A stretch of 64,000 nt of DNA from Kryptolebias marmoratus (Eukaryota; Chordata; Actinopteri; Cyprinodontiformes; Rivulidae): NCBI RefSeq assembly GCF_001649575.2, contig NC_051433.1, forward strand, positions 6,759,883-6,823,882, given 5' to 3'. Position numbers and translations under genes: made by a program. The notes beneath the pieces were generated by a model, which did no database searches, was not told where the DNA came from, and saw only the letters and a program-made list of their open reading frames with translations. Below, in pieces: positions 26,001-40,400 of the stretch. Numbering within the stretch: position 1 is the stretch's first letter; each line of letters begins with the position of its first letter.

Positions 26001-29000
26001 CAGCGAAGGAGCAGGTCATTCATCAGAAATGAGATTAAATCTTTATCCACTGTTACTCAGTGCTGGGAGTACTTAATCTTGGTGAGAGAAAATAAAATCA
26101 AAGTGTGTGTATGTGTGTTTGTGATCCATGCTTCGAGGCAATGGAAATCAGTTTTCTTTTTTTAATCACTCACCAGAATGTAGTGTTGCAGACAACTGAT
26201 ATTAAAAAAATAAGTCAGAATAAGGTGGTAAGCAGAGGATGTTTTTCCTAAAACAGCATGAGTCAGTTATGAAAAGCAAGCTGCACATGATCTTATGTAT
26301 TTAGGAGACTGACAAACATAATAAAACAAAAGATTTCTATTAGAGTTTCTGCAGCACCATTTATCTGCTGAGTGGCTTCTTTTTCTGTTTGTCTTTGGCT
26401 CCATCTGCTGGTCAGAACTCACAAGTGCAACACGATCTTAGGGCAGCACACCAAAACTAAAAGCTAGAATTTCAGGAGTTTAATTATGCTGTTGTAATAT
26501 ATAGGCTATCAGAAAACTGCTACATTTTATGAGGTAATATCACACTTGGCTGTGACTGTCAGGAGACTAGCTGGTGACTCAAAATTAGAAAAAAATTGAG
26601 AGAAAATACATGAATTTCCTGCTGCAGTCTCACTGAGCTCTGAGTGTTTGTGACCAGCGAGCTGTGTGGCCATGCTTCGAGCAGCCAGTTATTGAAAATC
26701 AGTCTATTTGGGTGCAAAACTGTATTCTTGACCATGCACATTATTTTATTGTTCAAAATCAGCTCATTTTGTACCAACCTTGGCTGAAGCCTCAACATTT
26801 ATGATTATTCTGCTCAAGTACACTTCTGAATCAGCATTAGGTGCCATGTTATATGTAACATTCATAAATCTTATTATACAGTAGGAGAATAAATACTGTG
26901 AAATGCAGCAAAATAAAACTGATCATAAGTATTGTTCTTGAGGAATTGGACATAGCTACTTTGGATTATAAAGAAGAAGTACACACTATGATTTTTGTCA
27001 GAACCTAAAATTAAAAATAAATGAATAAATAAAATTACAATGTGTATATTTCTGCACGGACTGCAGGTCTGACCTGTTACACATGAACATGCACGACTGT
27101 CACGACTGCTCCACATGAACATGCACAAATAAAAACAATACGCTGTACTTTGTGGAATCAAGGCATTTATCAAAAGAAAAACACAAATCAGCAGAAATGG
27201 GAGGAAGGGTGTTTTGTTGAAGTACAATGAGTTATAAAAGCAAACAGAATGAGCAGCAGGGGCCTTCAGAGTCTCTCCCTCTCGGCCCTTCAGTGCTGTG
27301 AGCTAAAAGATGCTTTGTTGCTGCGGAAAAAATACAATTATGCAACACAATTAAAGGCTACATTTTAAGTGCCATTAGCCCTGCTCTTCTTCAGAATCTG
27401 AACCAAAACAAGGACTCTTTTTAATGCCAAACTCCTGCTCATTTGTGTTCTCTTTCAACTGCAAAAGGATGAAGGATTTAAGTACCAGGAACATGATGAA
27501 ATATAGTCATCATGGCTTTTCCACTTAACAACATGCTCTTCAGAAGGCTTTAATGGAACACAAGATTCTTGTCTTTCTTTGATATCTGTTTATTCTTTGC
27601 CTTCATTCTGCAATAATTGTATATTTTTGCATATTTTAGCCATCAGCTTTAACCAGCTTAAGTAAAACATGTGAATTTTGAGCACAACATTTTCTGATAC
27701 CATGTCAGAAAAGGAGAAAAAGCAGAAAGATGTTCAATAATTTAATCTTTAGTGGTTGTTGAAAGGAAGGCACAATTTCCCCTCATCTCCAGCTTTATTT
27801 TTAGTCTGAGATTTCAGTTAAGTAGATACTACATAAATAGATTACAAAAAAAAAAAAAAAAAGCTCACATACTGGCTGATAATCTCAACTCATGAATGAT
27901 GTAACATCAGATCTGGATACTAACGTTAAACTGCTGCTACTGCTAAAAGTCAACAAGCTAAAAATGATGGGATTGACAGTGGCAAAGAACTTGAGATGAA
28001 ATATATTTGCAACAACTGGAAAAAAATACAAAAATCTATATAAAACTGTAAACGCTTTAACGATCAGTTTGGGTTTGTGTGTATTCTTCCTCTATTACTA
28101 TTTGAGTATTGAAGCAGTTTATTTTTCTCAACAGCGACGTCCTTTAAGAGAAGACCGGAGCAACTCAAGCATGCCTTAATGACACTCTGTGGACCTCACA
28201 GCTTTCCAGAGCAGTTTAGGCACCCTCCAGGTGATTGTTGCTACCACCGGGGGAAACGTCTCGCAAAACATTTACTTAAAATATTACCACTGCGGGGCAC
28301 TCAAAGGGTGAGGCTTTAAAAAAAAGACAAATAAAAAGACGAGGTTTGTGTCAAAGACAACTGCTGCTTCAAATATTTTGCACATTTTGCAAAATGAATG
28401 AATGGTTTGAACAAAGACAAACACAAGCTGACAGTGATAAGCTGGAACGAGGCGCGCACCGAACTAAGTGCTGCAGGCGTGAAGATGTCAGATCCTCCTT
28501 TTTTGATTGCTTTTAGAATATCAGCACATGTCAAGTGACAGAAGTGAACACTGGCTGACACCTTGTCTGACACCTTCTCGCAGCTGCCTGAGGAAGAGTC
28601 CGTGGATGTTGGTCCAACAGCGCTACAGATTGCGTCAAAATGGAGCTACAACCTTCTAATTCAAATCCAAATCATGAATACATAATGAGAGTTTGGGGGA
28701 ACTTAGCTTTTCTTTCTGTTACTCCTCTCGAGTTTAATCAAGGCTGAACGCAGTTCTTGGTTTCAACAGCCATTTATTGTGGACACGTCTTATAAAGTCC
28801 CCAAAAATGCCGTCAGAACTAAAAGAAGGTAACACAAACCTAAATCAGTTCACAATAAATGGAGTATTTACACAAATAAAAGATACAAAAAACAAAAAAA
28901 CAAAACCGTACCTCACTAGCCGCATTGACTCCAGAGGAATAAAACTGAATTCTTATGATCAGCTTCTTCAGCTTGAATGCCCCATGTGGATCTAAGTGCA

Positions 29001-30359
29001 CCAGTCAAAGTTTCCCACATGGTCCGTGGAACGAAACAAAAGTTCCCCCTCACATTTGAATGTACACTTAACCATACATAATAAACATCACACAAATTTA
29101 CTAAAACTTCCACACATTTAAACTTGATGCTTTATATTAAATAAAATGCAACTATTGCCACCTTAAACAAAACAACAACAAAACAAAAACAATAAACCAG
29201 CAGCAGTTGTCTTGACAACAGCTACACTTTCCTTATAAAGTGATTTTAGATGAAAAATCTAAAGGGGTTAGGGATTAATACACTATACCTATAAGGGCAT
29301 TTATATTCTAATATGAAAATGTTTAGCTACAATGGTAAATAGTGTAGTAAGTCACTAATGCTGCTGTTTACATGTTGATTTAAATCTTCTGCCTGTCCTT
29401 CCTGATAATCGTTACTTGCTGTCAGTTTTGTTTTACAGACGTGTGACCAGTTCTCCCGACTCCAAGGGTTAGTTTTTATCCCCAAACATTAGGACCTGTG
29501 AAATCTCACAGGTGGTTTAATGTGTTTTCATTCAGACACAGCAGGAAGAACACGTGAGCTCTGTCAAACCAAGCTAGGATTGTAAACTGAGTGTTTCCGT
29601 CCTTCAAACAGACAAGGCTCGCTCTGTCAATGGGAGGTTTTGTGTAAAGAGTGAAGGAATTTTTAAGGGGAAATTTAATGGCATTCATTGCAATGTCATG
29701 AAGGCCAGTAAGAAAAAAAATAAATCATAATTTTTAGTCTCCGAGCTGCAGTCTCAGGGCGTTAGACTTGAAAAATTGTAAATCTAACAGTGTGGCACAA
29801 ATCTTTGCACAAGCTGCATGTGTCTGAATGCTGAGCTCTGTTTTTCTGGCGCTGCCACGCTTGATATTCATTCTTGACACTTCTCGTTCCTTCTCTTTTT
29901 TATTTCTTTTGCGTTTAGCATCAAATCCATTCTTATATTTCCACCTAAAATGTCTTCACTGAGAGTCTACGCTTGGCCATGTTTGTTTACCTGCACAGGG
30001 TATGACCTCCACCTTAATGTGGAGCCAATCACCTGACTCAGCTTCCAGGTGTTTTGGTTTTTTTTTTTGGCAGATTCAGCCAAGTGCTTTGTTTACATTG
30101 AGTGCGTACCCGCATTTTAGAATTGCATATAGAGAACTACTAAAGTAAGGTTCAAACTGCACTCCTTAATAGAGTTGAGGATAATCTTTTTATGTTTTAT
30201 TTCATAGTTTCCAATGAGTACCTTTAACTTGAAAAGCCTGAAAACAGTCAGCAGTCGTTTTTGTGTCTGTTTTCCTTTTTTTTTCTTGCTGTCTGCTTCC
30301 TGAGCAGCTTATATTCAGTATCGATGGTGTTTTTCTGTTTTGTTTTGGTTTCGGACGCA
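23082..30359. other. Intergenic region upstream of ppm1j
   Basis: No gene recognised. Contains a tandem duplication of tctttcttcctctccgag near 23790-23825, a moderately GC-rich repeat-free block around 24400-24800, and a poly(A) run near 27846-27862. A 95-codon frame at 25789-26076 begins with ATG but resembles nothing I know. Confidence 0.5.
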
Positions 30360-30725
30360 TGAGCTGTTTCCCCGTCTGGCTGCACAGCTCTGAAGCCCTG
30401 CCTCCTGAGAGGAGAACCAGCCTCCTGTCCTCCTGTCCTCCTGTCGGATTACAGCCTGAGTGCGCAGAGGCTTTCAGTCTGTCTGAACAAGGAAAACGTC
30501 GCGTCTTCTGCTCTGAACGCTGTCACATGGGTCCGAGGAGGAAAACAATCGCTTCCTGAAATGATTCTCGTCACCGATCACACAGATCGCCGTTTCTCCC
30601 CCTCCTCTCTGCCGTAACACCGCATCGTGCGTGATTTTTTTCTCTTTTTTTCGGTCTTTTCTTTTTTTATTGTCCGAGAGAAGAAGAAGAAGAAGGAGCA
30701 GCAGCAGAAGAAGAAGTCGGCGCCG
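30360..30725 (+). promoter_or_regulatory. ppm1j: CpG-rich promoter / 5' UTR region of ppm1j
   Basis: Base composition changes sharply from AT-rich intergenic DNA to GC- and CpG-richer sequence around 30.36 kb and continues through exon 1 to about 31.03 kb. An 8-bp unit (cctcctgt) is repeated three times at 30421-30444. Just before the ATG there is a purine run of AAG/CAG units. No TATA box is evident, so this looks like a CpG-type promoter. The transcription start cannot be placed from sequence alone. Confidence 0.5.
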
Positions 30726-33700
30726 ATGATGATCAGCAAAGTTAAAAACGCCATGTCCAACCTGGTGGGAGGGATGATGCCGCACGGACACCATCACCAC
30801 CACCACAACCATCACCCAGGTGGGGGAGGCCAGGCGGGCGGCCAGGACGGGCTGCCGCCCCGCTTCCCCTACGGCCGGCCGGATTTCTTGGAGCTCACCC
30901 CGGAGCTCCTGCAGTACTCCACGGAGCACGCATCCCGGCCGGTGCTCACCTTAAAGAGAGACAGCAGGCTCCCCTGGAGGACCGGATACGCAGAGTGAGT
31001 GGCTCGATGCGTTCAGCGAGCGACTTAGGGAAAACCAGTCAGGGACATCTTGGTGAAAATGTTCCTATACAGGCCTGATGATGATGATGATGGGTGGTTT
31101 TTGTTGCTGCTGCAGCTCAGATGAAGATGGTGATGATGATGATGGTCACCACGGCCTCCTCTGTTCTTGCTGCTGGGTCCTCCCCTGCAGATGCTGAGCA
31201 GCAGCATGTTTAAACTAATCCAATTAGGCACATATAGAGTCTTTGAATGCAGCACCAGAGCAGTTTGCAGACTTATTCACACAGAAGCAGGAAATGTCCT
31301 CTTTCACTTAGCTGAACCTGGCTTCGTGTTCCTAAAATTACATTTTCAGTTTCCTAATGATAGCACCTACTTATTTTTGTCCATATAAAAAGACCGATAT
31401 GGGGTTTTTCATATACAACACTGATTTTTTCTTCTTCTCCTTTTATTTTTATTTGTGGCCAATGTGTTATTCTTCATTTAGTAAAAAATATAAAAATAAG
31501 TGCTTAACCTAATAAAACATATATCTAACAACGCTTAGAACAGCTTTTACACTTAAAAATAATGTACAGAAGAGTATTTTTAATTTAAAACAAAACCTGA
31601 ATTGTTGGCTGTGGTAAACTGGTTGTAGCAGCTGCTGCTGCATGTTTAGTTTCCTTTAATTTCATGCAATATCAGTGATATAAATATTGAAAAAGACTAC
31701 TTGGGCTGTACTAAATTATAGGCAATTATATTTCAAGTACCATGCATTACTGTATACAGGAGTATCTGGTCAGTTCAACGCACTCTCGCTGGCATTGGTG
31801 CCCACACCTGGGTTAGATGATGAAGATAACAGAAAAGAAAGTGAGAAGTGAGAAAAATGTTGGGTAATTGCAACTGATATCGTAATCACAACATTAAACA
31901 ACGTTTTGTAATATCGTGCAGAGCCTGCTTCTCTATTTGACAGCTCAATACAGTGCAGCTTCCTTCATAGTGTTGACTGAAATGTGCCCTTTGAGATTAC
32001 TTCTGTGTGTGTGCAACCCTCTTACATCAAGCCTGCAATTTTCTAAAAAAAAAAAAAAAAAAAAAGGGCTGACTCATGCAAAAAGTCTCTAGGGGACAGA
32101 GATGAGATGTCTCAGAGGACTGAGTGAAACCAGTCACCTGAGGTTGTGGTGGTAGTAATGATGCTAAATATGAGGTTTGCACAATCTTTCACTGAAAATC
32201 ACCTGGATATTCTGCTGCACATTACTCTGATGCAAGTCAGTGAAACTGTAAGCACAGCATTAGTGGGGCTGTTTACAATGCAGCATAATCGGCTGACACC
32301 TCAGCTGTTGGTGCTTATTTAGTCCAGAGTGTAAAAATCTAAAAAAGCTGCAGCCATTAGCGTTAAACCATCACGAAAGCCACATTTAGTTTCACATAAA
32401 CGGCTGTGAAAGATCAGCATCTGACACCAAAGCTGTGACACGGCTGCAGAGATATATTGCAGATACCATTTTTCAGGGCTGAATCAGTAGTTGTGTTCCT
32501 TAACTGGTCAAAATGAGAAAACTCTGGCTTGTGTATGTCTGTCAGGCTGAAATTCTAATCTTAGACTGATGTGATGGAGCATCTGTTATCCCATTTTGCT
32601 GTTTATTCTTCTGGTGCTGTAATGAATGGGAACAGGGATGTCCAAACTGTCCACTTGGAGAAAACCCTGCTGGCCTACATTTGAACTTTGTGCAACTTCA
32701 TATAGATGTTCCATCACCTAGGAGGTAACATTTTCTTGGCCCTGCATCATCATAATCAAGCATATGAAGTAGATGTTGATGTGAACCAGTTTGGTACATT
32801 ATTGCAGCACAAAACTGCAAAACAAGCTTTAATAATGAGGAGAATTTTAAACCTGTAATGGTGTACTACTTTGCAGAAGCATAAAAATGCAAGATCACTT
32901 GCAGTATCCACTCAATGTGCTTTTGCCAAAAGGCTATTTGTGTTGTTTATCATGCATCCAGGTCATCACACTGACACCATGACAGAAAATATCTTCTTTG
33001 GATTTTGGATTTTAAAACATCTTTGGTATCATGTGGAGAAAAGCTTGCATTTATACATTTTAACACAGAGTTTCATACGTGTTTCGTAAACAGGATGTGT
33101 GACACAAGTTCCGTAAATTTAAAAGAGATGCAGAAAGCAACAGCAAAATATACTTTTGATGCCTTCAGTGATCCTGACATGAATAAAGATGCAGAAAACT
33201 CTATATTCAGGATAAGGAATGCTGATTCCAACTTCTTAAATGGGATTATTTCTTTACTTTTGTATGATTCATAGTTGAGGTGCTGAAGACATTTGAGGCC
33301 ATCATCTTGATGTTTGTTTTAGTTGTTTTAAAAGCTCTCAGACAAATAAAGCAATACACTGATTGAGAATATAACTCTTTTATAAATTAATAGTCGGATT
33401 AATTATTTGTGGCTGTACTATTATAATATTCTTCACCTGTTGGTAATGTGACTCAACTTGTTGTGATAATCTGGTACTTTGTGTCCAAACTCTAAAGTTA
33501 AAATAAACACAATTTACAAAAATCACCTTTTTGCTGTAAATATTAGGTTATTGTAGTACTGCAGGTGTTTCCTAACTTTGGATATATTTGCTTTGTGTTG
33601 TTCAGTCAGCTTTTGTTTCGTCTTGTGCTGAACAGCTTCCTCTTCTTTAAAAAAAAAGAGTTTCAAAATAAATGATATAATTTCTCAATCATTCCTAATG

Positions 33701-36700
33701 ATGACTTTACTTTTAGGCTAGATGACGTCAAACCTGCCCTGCATTGTCGGTCAAGCTGTCAGCTTCCTCCTAAAGTAGCTTCACTAAGCAGAAAGCTGAA
33801 AATAGTTTCAGCTGAAGTCCATTAAAAGACAAACTGCTTAGAAAAAGAACAACTCTAATTTGACTTTTATTCTTTCCAAAAGCAACAAAAAAAATAAACC
33901 TCTTAAACTAAACCGGTTCAGGTATTATTATCCACACCTCAGATTTACAATCTAAACTGTGAGAGGATTATTTCCGAGGTGGTTCCACTTGTTCTGAACC
34001 ACTGATCTGGCTCTGAATAAACCCTAAAATAGTCCTCACATGCATGATGTCAAAATGCACTGCAGCTGCATTAAGAAAACAGAGTCTCTCAATTTCCTCT
34101 TTAGGATTTTCCTTCCTTTCATACTTCACAGTAGCAAGAGTCGAGCAGATGAACACTGATTCACCAGACATGACGGGTTTGGTTTTCAGTCACAGGTTTC
34201 GCAAACATGTGACTGAAAGAAAACCGAGTGAAACAGGTTTAGTCCCATTTACCAGACTAAGACCTGAGCTCTTAGTCTGGTGTTAAATCGTTGTACTCAA
34301 AGAACAGTCATAGACATTTAGAGCTCATTTAATTTACATGATTGTTTACAATTTAATGTACAGGAAAAAGAAAAAAAATCAATCCCGTATCTTCTCAAAA
34401 TGTTAAAAAATTTGGTTTTAGAGCAGATTCCTATGATCACAGCAAGTAAAAAGCTTGTCTCTGTATTTGGTTCTAGGTTTCTCTAAAGCTCTGAGCTTCA
34501 GGACAATTTTCTACTTGAATGCTGCCAACCATTCCACATGACCTTGACCAAAAAAAAAAAAAAAAAAAAGGCTTGGTTAAGCTCGACTGAAGCTAAAGAG
34601 AAGCAATGCAATCTGCAATGCTGAGCCCCCAAAAAACAGAGTGCTGTGATCATACTGCAGAACAGATGAGGAGTTGTTTCTCCCCCGTTCCGTGTACAAA
34701 CATCTGAAAAACGTCTCGGCCTTGGCAGGAGGTGTAGACGACAATCAAGCGATTTGAAAATTCTTCCCTGTCATTAGTCCAAATGCAGGCAGCTCAGTGC
34801 AGGACACTGTGGAGCCTGTCCACTGCTTTCAAATGATTAGAATGTGAAAGGGCTTTTTATAAGCTGGATTTGGGCAGCCGATGCATTTTTGAACCTCATG
34901 CAGTATTTGTCAGCATCAGATGGACAGAAGTAGCTTCATTTTAGCATTTTTGTTGTAGTTGAAAATTCTCAAATCTCTGTTGTCAACTGAGTTTATCCTC
35001 TGTAATTTTCACAAGCAGCCTGTTTGTTTTGAGACTACTAATTTGTTTCTTGTTTCTCTGTAACTCCAGTGAAGCAGCAGCAGCTGATAAATTCCTAAGC
35101 CTTAACCTGCAGGGGAAACTTGTTAGCATTACTTATGTTATTGGTTGGCGTTGTGCTGTATTTTTCCAGCTAATGTGGCATTTATCTAAAATAGAAACTG
35201 AAAATGTTATATAATGTACCAGCATGAGGCCCAAACTGCAACCTTTCCAAGTTATCCTCATGTGGCAGCTTGACCATGCATGTGGATATTTTTATATCAC
35301 TGCCAGTGCACCAAATTCAGCTGAGCAAGTTTGCGTAACGTGTATTTTGGATGGAGATTTGAGTCCTTTTTAAAATGCATTCATTCTCATCTGCCAACAG
35401 GGAATTGTTTTAAATTTGCAAAAGATGATTTTTTTTTTAGCAGCTCTAATCGATATGTTTATCGCCGAAAGGGAAAGGCAGACAATAATGTTTTTGAATA
35501 TTTCCCTCAGGACCTGGTGGAGAATAGGATTTGAGACGAGTGAATATTGGACTCATATTTTATCTGGAGGCCAGAAACCTGACTCCAAATGAACGCAAAT
35601 TAGTTTTGCGTCTGCAGGATGTGTAATTGTGCCGTGGCTTGCTAATGTGTTTGTGGGATAAGATGATAACATGTCAGCATTAGTGTTTACAGCTTCTGTC
35701 TCACCTCACAGAGCACAAACTCAATGGGGTGTAAGACTGCGCAGCAATACTCCATCACTTGTGAATTATTTCCCAACTCAACCCTAAATTGCTTACTAAT
35801 CATCGGAATGAAGTCGGACTTTGAAAACGATGGCCTTCTAAGAACAAAACTGCATTTTAAAAGTTTATTCTGCTTCTTAGAACTAATATAGGATCAAACT
35901 AAATGGATGATGCGGATGAATCTAAAATTAAAGAAACAAGTCAGAATTCAACACGTGATTGAATTCTTTGTTTTAAACCCATTTTTTACTGCTGCTGCTC
36001 TGCACTGGTGGTTTCCCTGAGCGCTGCTGCAAACAAAGCAGAGGAGATAATGCTGCTCGAGTATGAAACAGTACATTACTTTAAAGCCATTATCCTTCCA
36101 CAGCCATCATCTCATAATAAAAACACTTAATCCTTTCTGCAACTTCCCTCTGGGACATGACTGCATCCTGCCCTACTTTTCTTTCTACCTCACCATTTGT
36201 TTCTCACCTCCATTTCTCTGTCTGCTGCTGCTGTTTTGTTTCTGTGTAGTCAGAGAACCCAGAATAACCGTCATGAATCAGGGAACTCCAGAATCACCTT
36301 CGTTCTTTGTGCTCTCCTCCGTCAGGGTGATCAATGCGGGGAAGAGCATGCTGAATGAGGATCAGGCCTCGTGTGAGAAGCTGTTTGTGAGGAAGCCGAG
36401 CGGGAAACACCGAAACTCCACTCTGCTGGACGACAACGGGGTGAGGCTGGGAAAAAATTTAAAAAAGTGTTGCTAAACAGCATACATTTCTTTAAATATT
36501 TATTTGATAAATCAGTGAATTTACGGTAAATTAGGGCAAATAAAACCAGTGATTCTTATTCGACTGTTTCTTATTAGAATTACCAGATGTGTCCTCACCG
36601 TTTGTTTGGTATTGATGAGCTCACTTTGCATTTTGAATACTTTATTAGTCTGTTATGCACTTTATTTTTTTTGTTCGTTATTCCAAAACATCACAAACAG

Positions 36701-37381
36701 TTACATTCAGCTACTTTTTCATTTTAAAATAGTTTATGTACAATTATCAAAGAATTTCATTACTTTTTCATTGAGCTCTTCCCTCAGTTATCCTACTCTG
36801 TAGTGTTGCATTTCTGAGTTGACAAGAAGTAGTTTTAGATTTTATATTTTTTAAATTCATGTAGTTTTGGCTGCAGAAACAGAAATATCTGGAATGTCCA
36901 CTGAAGATTTGTGGCGGTCATCTTGCTAGGTGTTACTCCTATCTCTGTGTATTGTTTACATGTGGAAGTCACACAGTTTTAGCGCACCATGCGTGCTGTA
37001 TTCTGTGTCATCAATCTGAAAAAAAAAACATAAAAAAAACACAGAAAAAGCCTTACCGGTATTTCACCTAAATAAATATACCTAACGCAGACCTGGGGCA
37101 CGACTACTACCATGATAAAACTACCAAGCGATGTCATCATTCCAGCCAGACCAGGACATAGTGTGTGGGGGACAATGCATCTTCTAAAATGTCATTGTAA
37201 TAGAAACTGTAATGTTTGCAGTTTCCTCTCTCCTAAATAACCAACAACTGGCAGTCTGATTGTAATGTTGCAAAAAAAATATCACATCCTGATTTATTTC
37301 TATGACAGATTTTACGTTTTTACTTAGTGTGGTCATTTAATCTTCATTTACATCTCCCAGACAGCGTCTGATTTAAAAAAC

Positions 37382-37417
<36 letters not shown>

Positions 37418-40400
37418 TCACATCCTCCATTTGGTGTAAATGAATGACATCATCCTTTGCTGCGCCCTTCCCCCTCTTGAGTGCACATCAGAGGGAAAAG
37501 CAGATGCCTTGTGCTTGTTTGTTTGTCAACCAGTCAGACTAACCGGACCTGTGAAAACAAAGGTGGCAGCATCTTTCCGTTGTTTTTTTGCATCATATGG
37601 AAGCAGCAGAAGCCCTGGGGAGGTTTTTCCTTCCCTCTCCACATCAGCACAAATATCACAGATCACTTGCTTTGCAAATTACAAACTGTTGATGTCACAT
37701 AGCTTTATGCTCTTGTTTGTTGTTTTAGCACCAAACAGAAATGCTGCTTTTATAACATACAGCATGTCATTATGTTTTGTTAAACTGATTTCTAAAATTA
37801 AATTTTTCAATTTTAGGATGGCACAGGAATCCCTCTCCACTTCTGGGGCGTGTTTGATGGACACGCAGGTTCTGGTGCCGCCATCATGGCCTCCAAGCTT
37901 CTTCACCGCCTCATCAGAGACGGCCTCGGGGAGATCTGCCACCTCCTGGAGAACCCCAGCAGCACTCCTCCCATCTGCTTGGCCAAGAACGGCAGCCCTT
38001 ACCAGGCAGAGGCGAAGAAGGGAGCCACGCAGGAAGCGGAGGACCCCGATGCTGTCTGCGACTCCTCGGTGCGCTTCCACATGGAGAAGGTCATCAGTCT
38101 GGAGAGCCTGGTGATGGGGGTCATAGAGACCGCCTTCAAACAGATGGTGAGAAGTTCCGCTGGGTGTTTTGTGCTACTGAAAAGCCCTGTTATTGAATTC
38201 TTACTTAAAGTAAACACCCAGTCACTGTTTAGTTTTATATTTCGTTTACTGCCAAAGGACACAAAATAAAAACAGAAAAAAATATGTAACACTTTAACTT
38301 CTTTCAGTACATTTTTTACCATAATAGCATAACTTCAGGGACGCCAGTATCAGTTACTTGGTTTGTCTGTTACCAGTTTTCAACAGGTTTTTAAGAGCTT
38401 AAAGTAGTCCTTTTCAATACGTAGCCCACAGGCCAGAACCCTTTTTACAGTTTCTTTAGCCCCCACAAAGCTGCCAGAATCAGCACAAACAGAAGACAAC
38501 AGCAAAAGTGGCATTAGCTAATCTTACAAGCGTCCACAAAACCAGTATTTATGATGATATACTGAGAAAAGAGTTGTAGTCGGTATGTGCAATCTCATGC
38601 AATACCACAATATGTTGAAGTATGTGCTGTGAATTACCCTCAGCTACTACTACGTGAAATTTTAGCTCGATATCTGTAATACTGACTGAGTTCTAACCAT
38701 GTTTGTACTGGTTAATGTTGATGTGGCGGCCAAAAGGAACATCCAATAATTACTTTCTAAATGATTTAATTAATACCTGTTCAGTGGGTCATGAGCTATC
38801 TCTCATGGAAAAGACAAGTAGCTGATTCAAAATAGTTATTGGTGAAATTTAAAACGATTGTAACAGATGTAACAGATACACACACACTCACACACACACA
38901 CCCATGCACACACAGGCAAAACCATAATCGTCTGCCTTCGCCTTTCAGTGGTGGGTGATAATTATTGCCTGTGGTCCTCAAACCCCCAGTAATTTTTATT
39001 TATGGCCCACTTGTAACTGAAATTGGATATCCTTGGCTTAAAGGATGAAGCCCAGAAACTCTGGTGACCCTCGGGCTTCTTTATAAAGTCACCAGCTAGT
39101 TTAAAACATGTTTTTTTGTTAAATCTCCTCACATATTTTGGATGGACTGCCATAAAGCTTTTTACTCGTGGTTTTCAGAATCCAAAAGATGACAGTGATT
39201 CACTAATTTTGTTATTTTACTTCAATACTTCTAAATAAGTTTTGACAGCAGCTACAAATTTGAACAGAACTTCATGTTTCTCACAAAACCTTTCCTTTTT
39301 TTTTTTTACTAAAATCGATTATCTCCTAAGTATTTATTTACTGATTTACTGTAAAGTCACATATGAACTTGCACATCCTCATATTTCAGGGACATTTTGA
39401 GTCAGTTGCCGGTGACATGCAGCAGATGTGTTGGTCTGCAGGCGCAGCGGTGCAGACTGTTGTGTTTTTACTCTACATGTCTTCATGACAAATAGGCTGA
39501 ATCGGCTCACTCCACGAGGCACAAACAATGTTCTTCTTTGATGCAAATTCACTGCCTGGTTTAGATGTGAACACACCAGAGTTTATGTAATGATTTCTTC
39601 AAAGCCTCTTTGTTCTTGTTCATTAGCGCTGCAGTTCTTTTGTTTTTCATTTCTAAGCCATCAGTTATAATGAGACAAAGCTGAGGCACTTCGTCCTGTG
39701 TTCTTACTTTCATTTGCTCTCTTTCTTTTCTCAGGATGACCTAATTGAGAAGGAGAAAGCTTCATATGCCATTTCGGGTGGCTGTTGTGCCTTAGCTGCT
39801 ATTAATTTAATGGGAAAACTGTATGTAGCCAATGCTGGAGACAGCAGGTGAGGAGAAATCGATTTATTCTTTTTGTTCTAGTTGAGGTTCATCTTGCAAT
39901 TGCACCATCATGTAACTTTTTTTTCATACATCTCTCTCGCTAACAAAGCTGTTGTTGTATCCTTTTGGTTCTTTCTTTCTGTTTCTCTCTGCAGGGCCAT
40001 AATCATACGAAATAACGAAGTCATTCCCATGACTAATGAATTCACACCTGAGTCAGAGAGGCAGCGGTTACAATATCTGGTATTTTTTTTTTATTTTACT
40101 CATTGCAGATACATTTTTACTTTTTAACTCCCAGACACATAAACGGATTTCATACTGTCATAACAAAACAGCTTGTAGGTCCTGTTTCACTTTGAAGCCA
40201 AATCATGTTCACTGGTTGCCTGTTTTAGCAGCTGCGTGTGGTTGTGAGTCATAATGTGGGTAGAAGGTATTTGCTGCTAAATCGGGGAGCTGTGTTTTTG
40301 CTCTGCTTGGTGCTTTCACACATTCTATCCTATTACCTGTTTCAGAAAAGAAGAGCTGTGACGAGAATTTCCTTTTTGTTCTCTAGTTTGAGTCAACCTT

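Larger units (their letters stand above)
30995..36325 (+). other. ppm1j: ppm1j intron 1 (5.3 kb)
   Basis: The intron lies between donor gtgagt at 30995 and the acceptor gtcag ending at 36325. It splits the GAG codon of YAE|V. It contains a GAT/ATG-rich simple stretch near 31077-31143, a diverged MITE-like copy at about 31665-31928, long poly(A) runs near 32045-32065 and 34550-34569, and two adjacent perfect hairpins at 34184-34281. No other coding exon was seen in it. Confidence 0.85.

Noticed and set aside
25789..26076. 95-codon ATG frame
   Set aside because: No resemblance to a known family, no supporting promoter or poly(A) signal, isolated in intergenic DNA.
1..30300. tafa3 or slc16a1 expected by human synteny
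   Set aside because: By-eye search on both strands for TAFA cysteine motifs and transporter exons found nothing; a homology search would be decisive.
30474..30929. 151-codon minus-strand open frame over ppm1j exon 1
   Set aside because: It is the antisense shadow of a GC-rich, simple-sequence exon; its Leu-rich stretch is the complement of the AAG/CAG run.
37440..38114. 224-codon plus-strand open frame
   Set aside because: It reads through the exon 3 acceptor in a different frame from the PP2C motifs, which lie in the frame starting at 37817.
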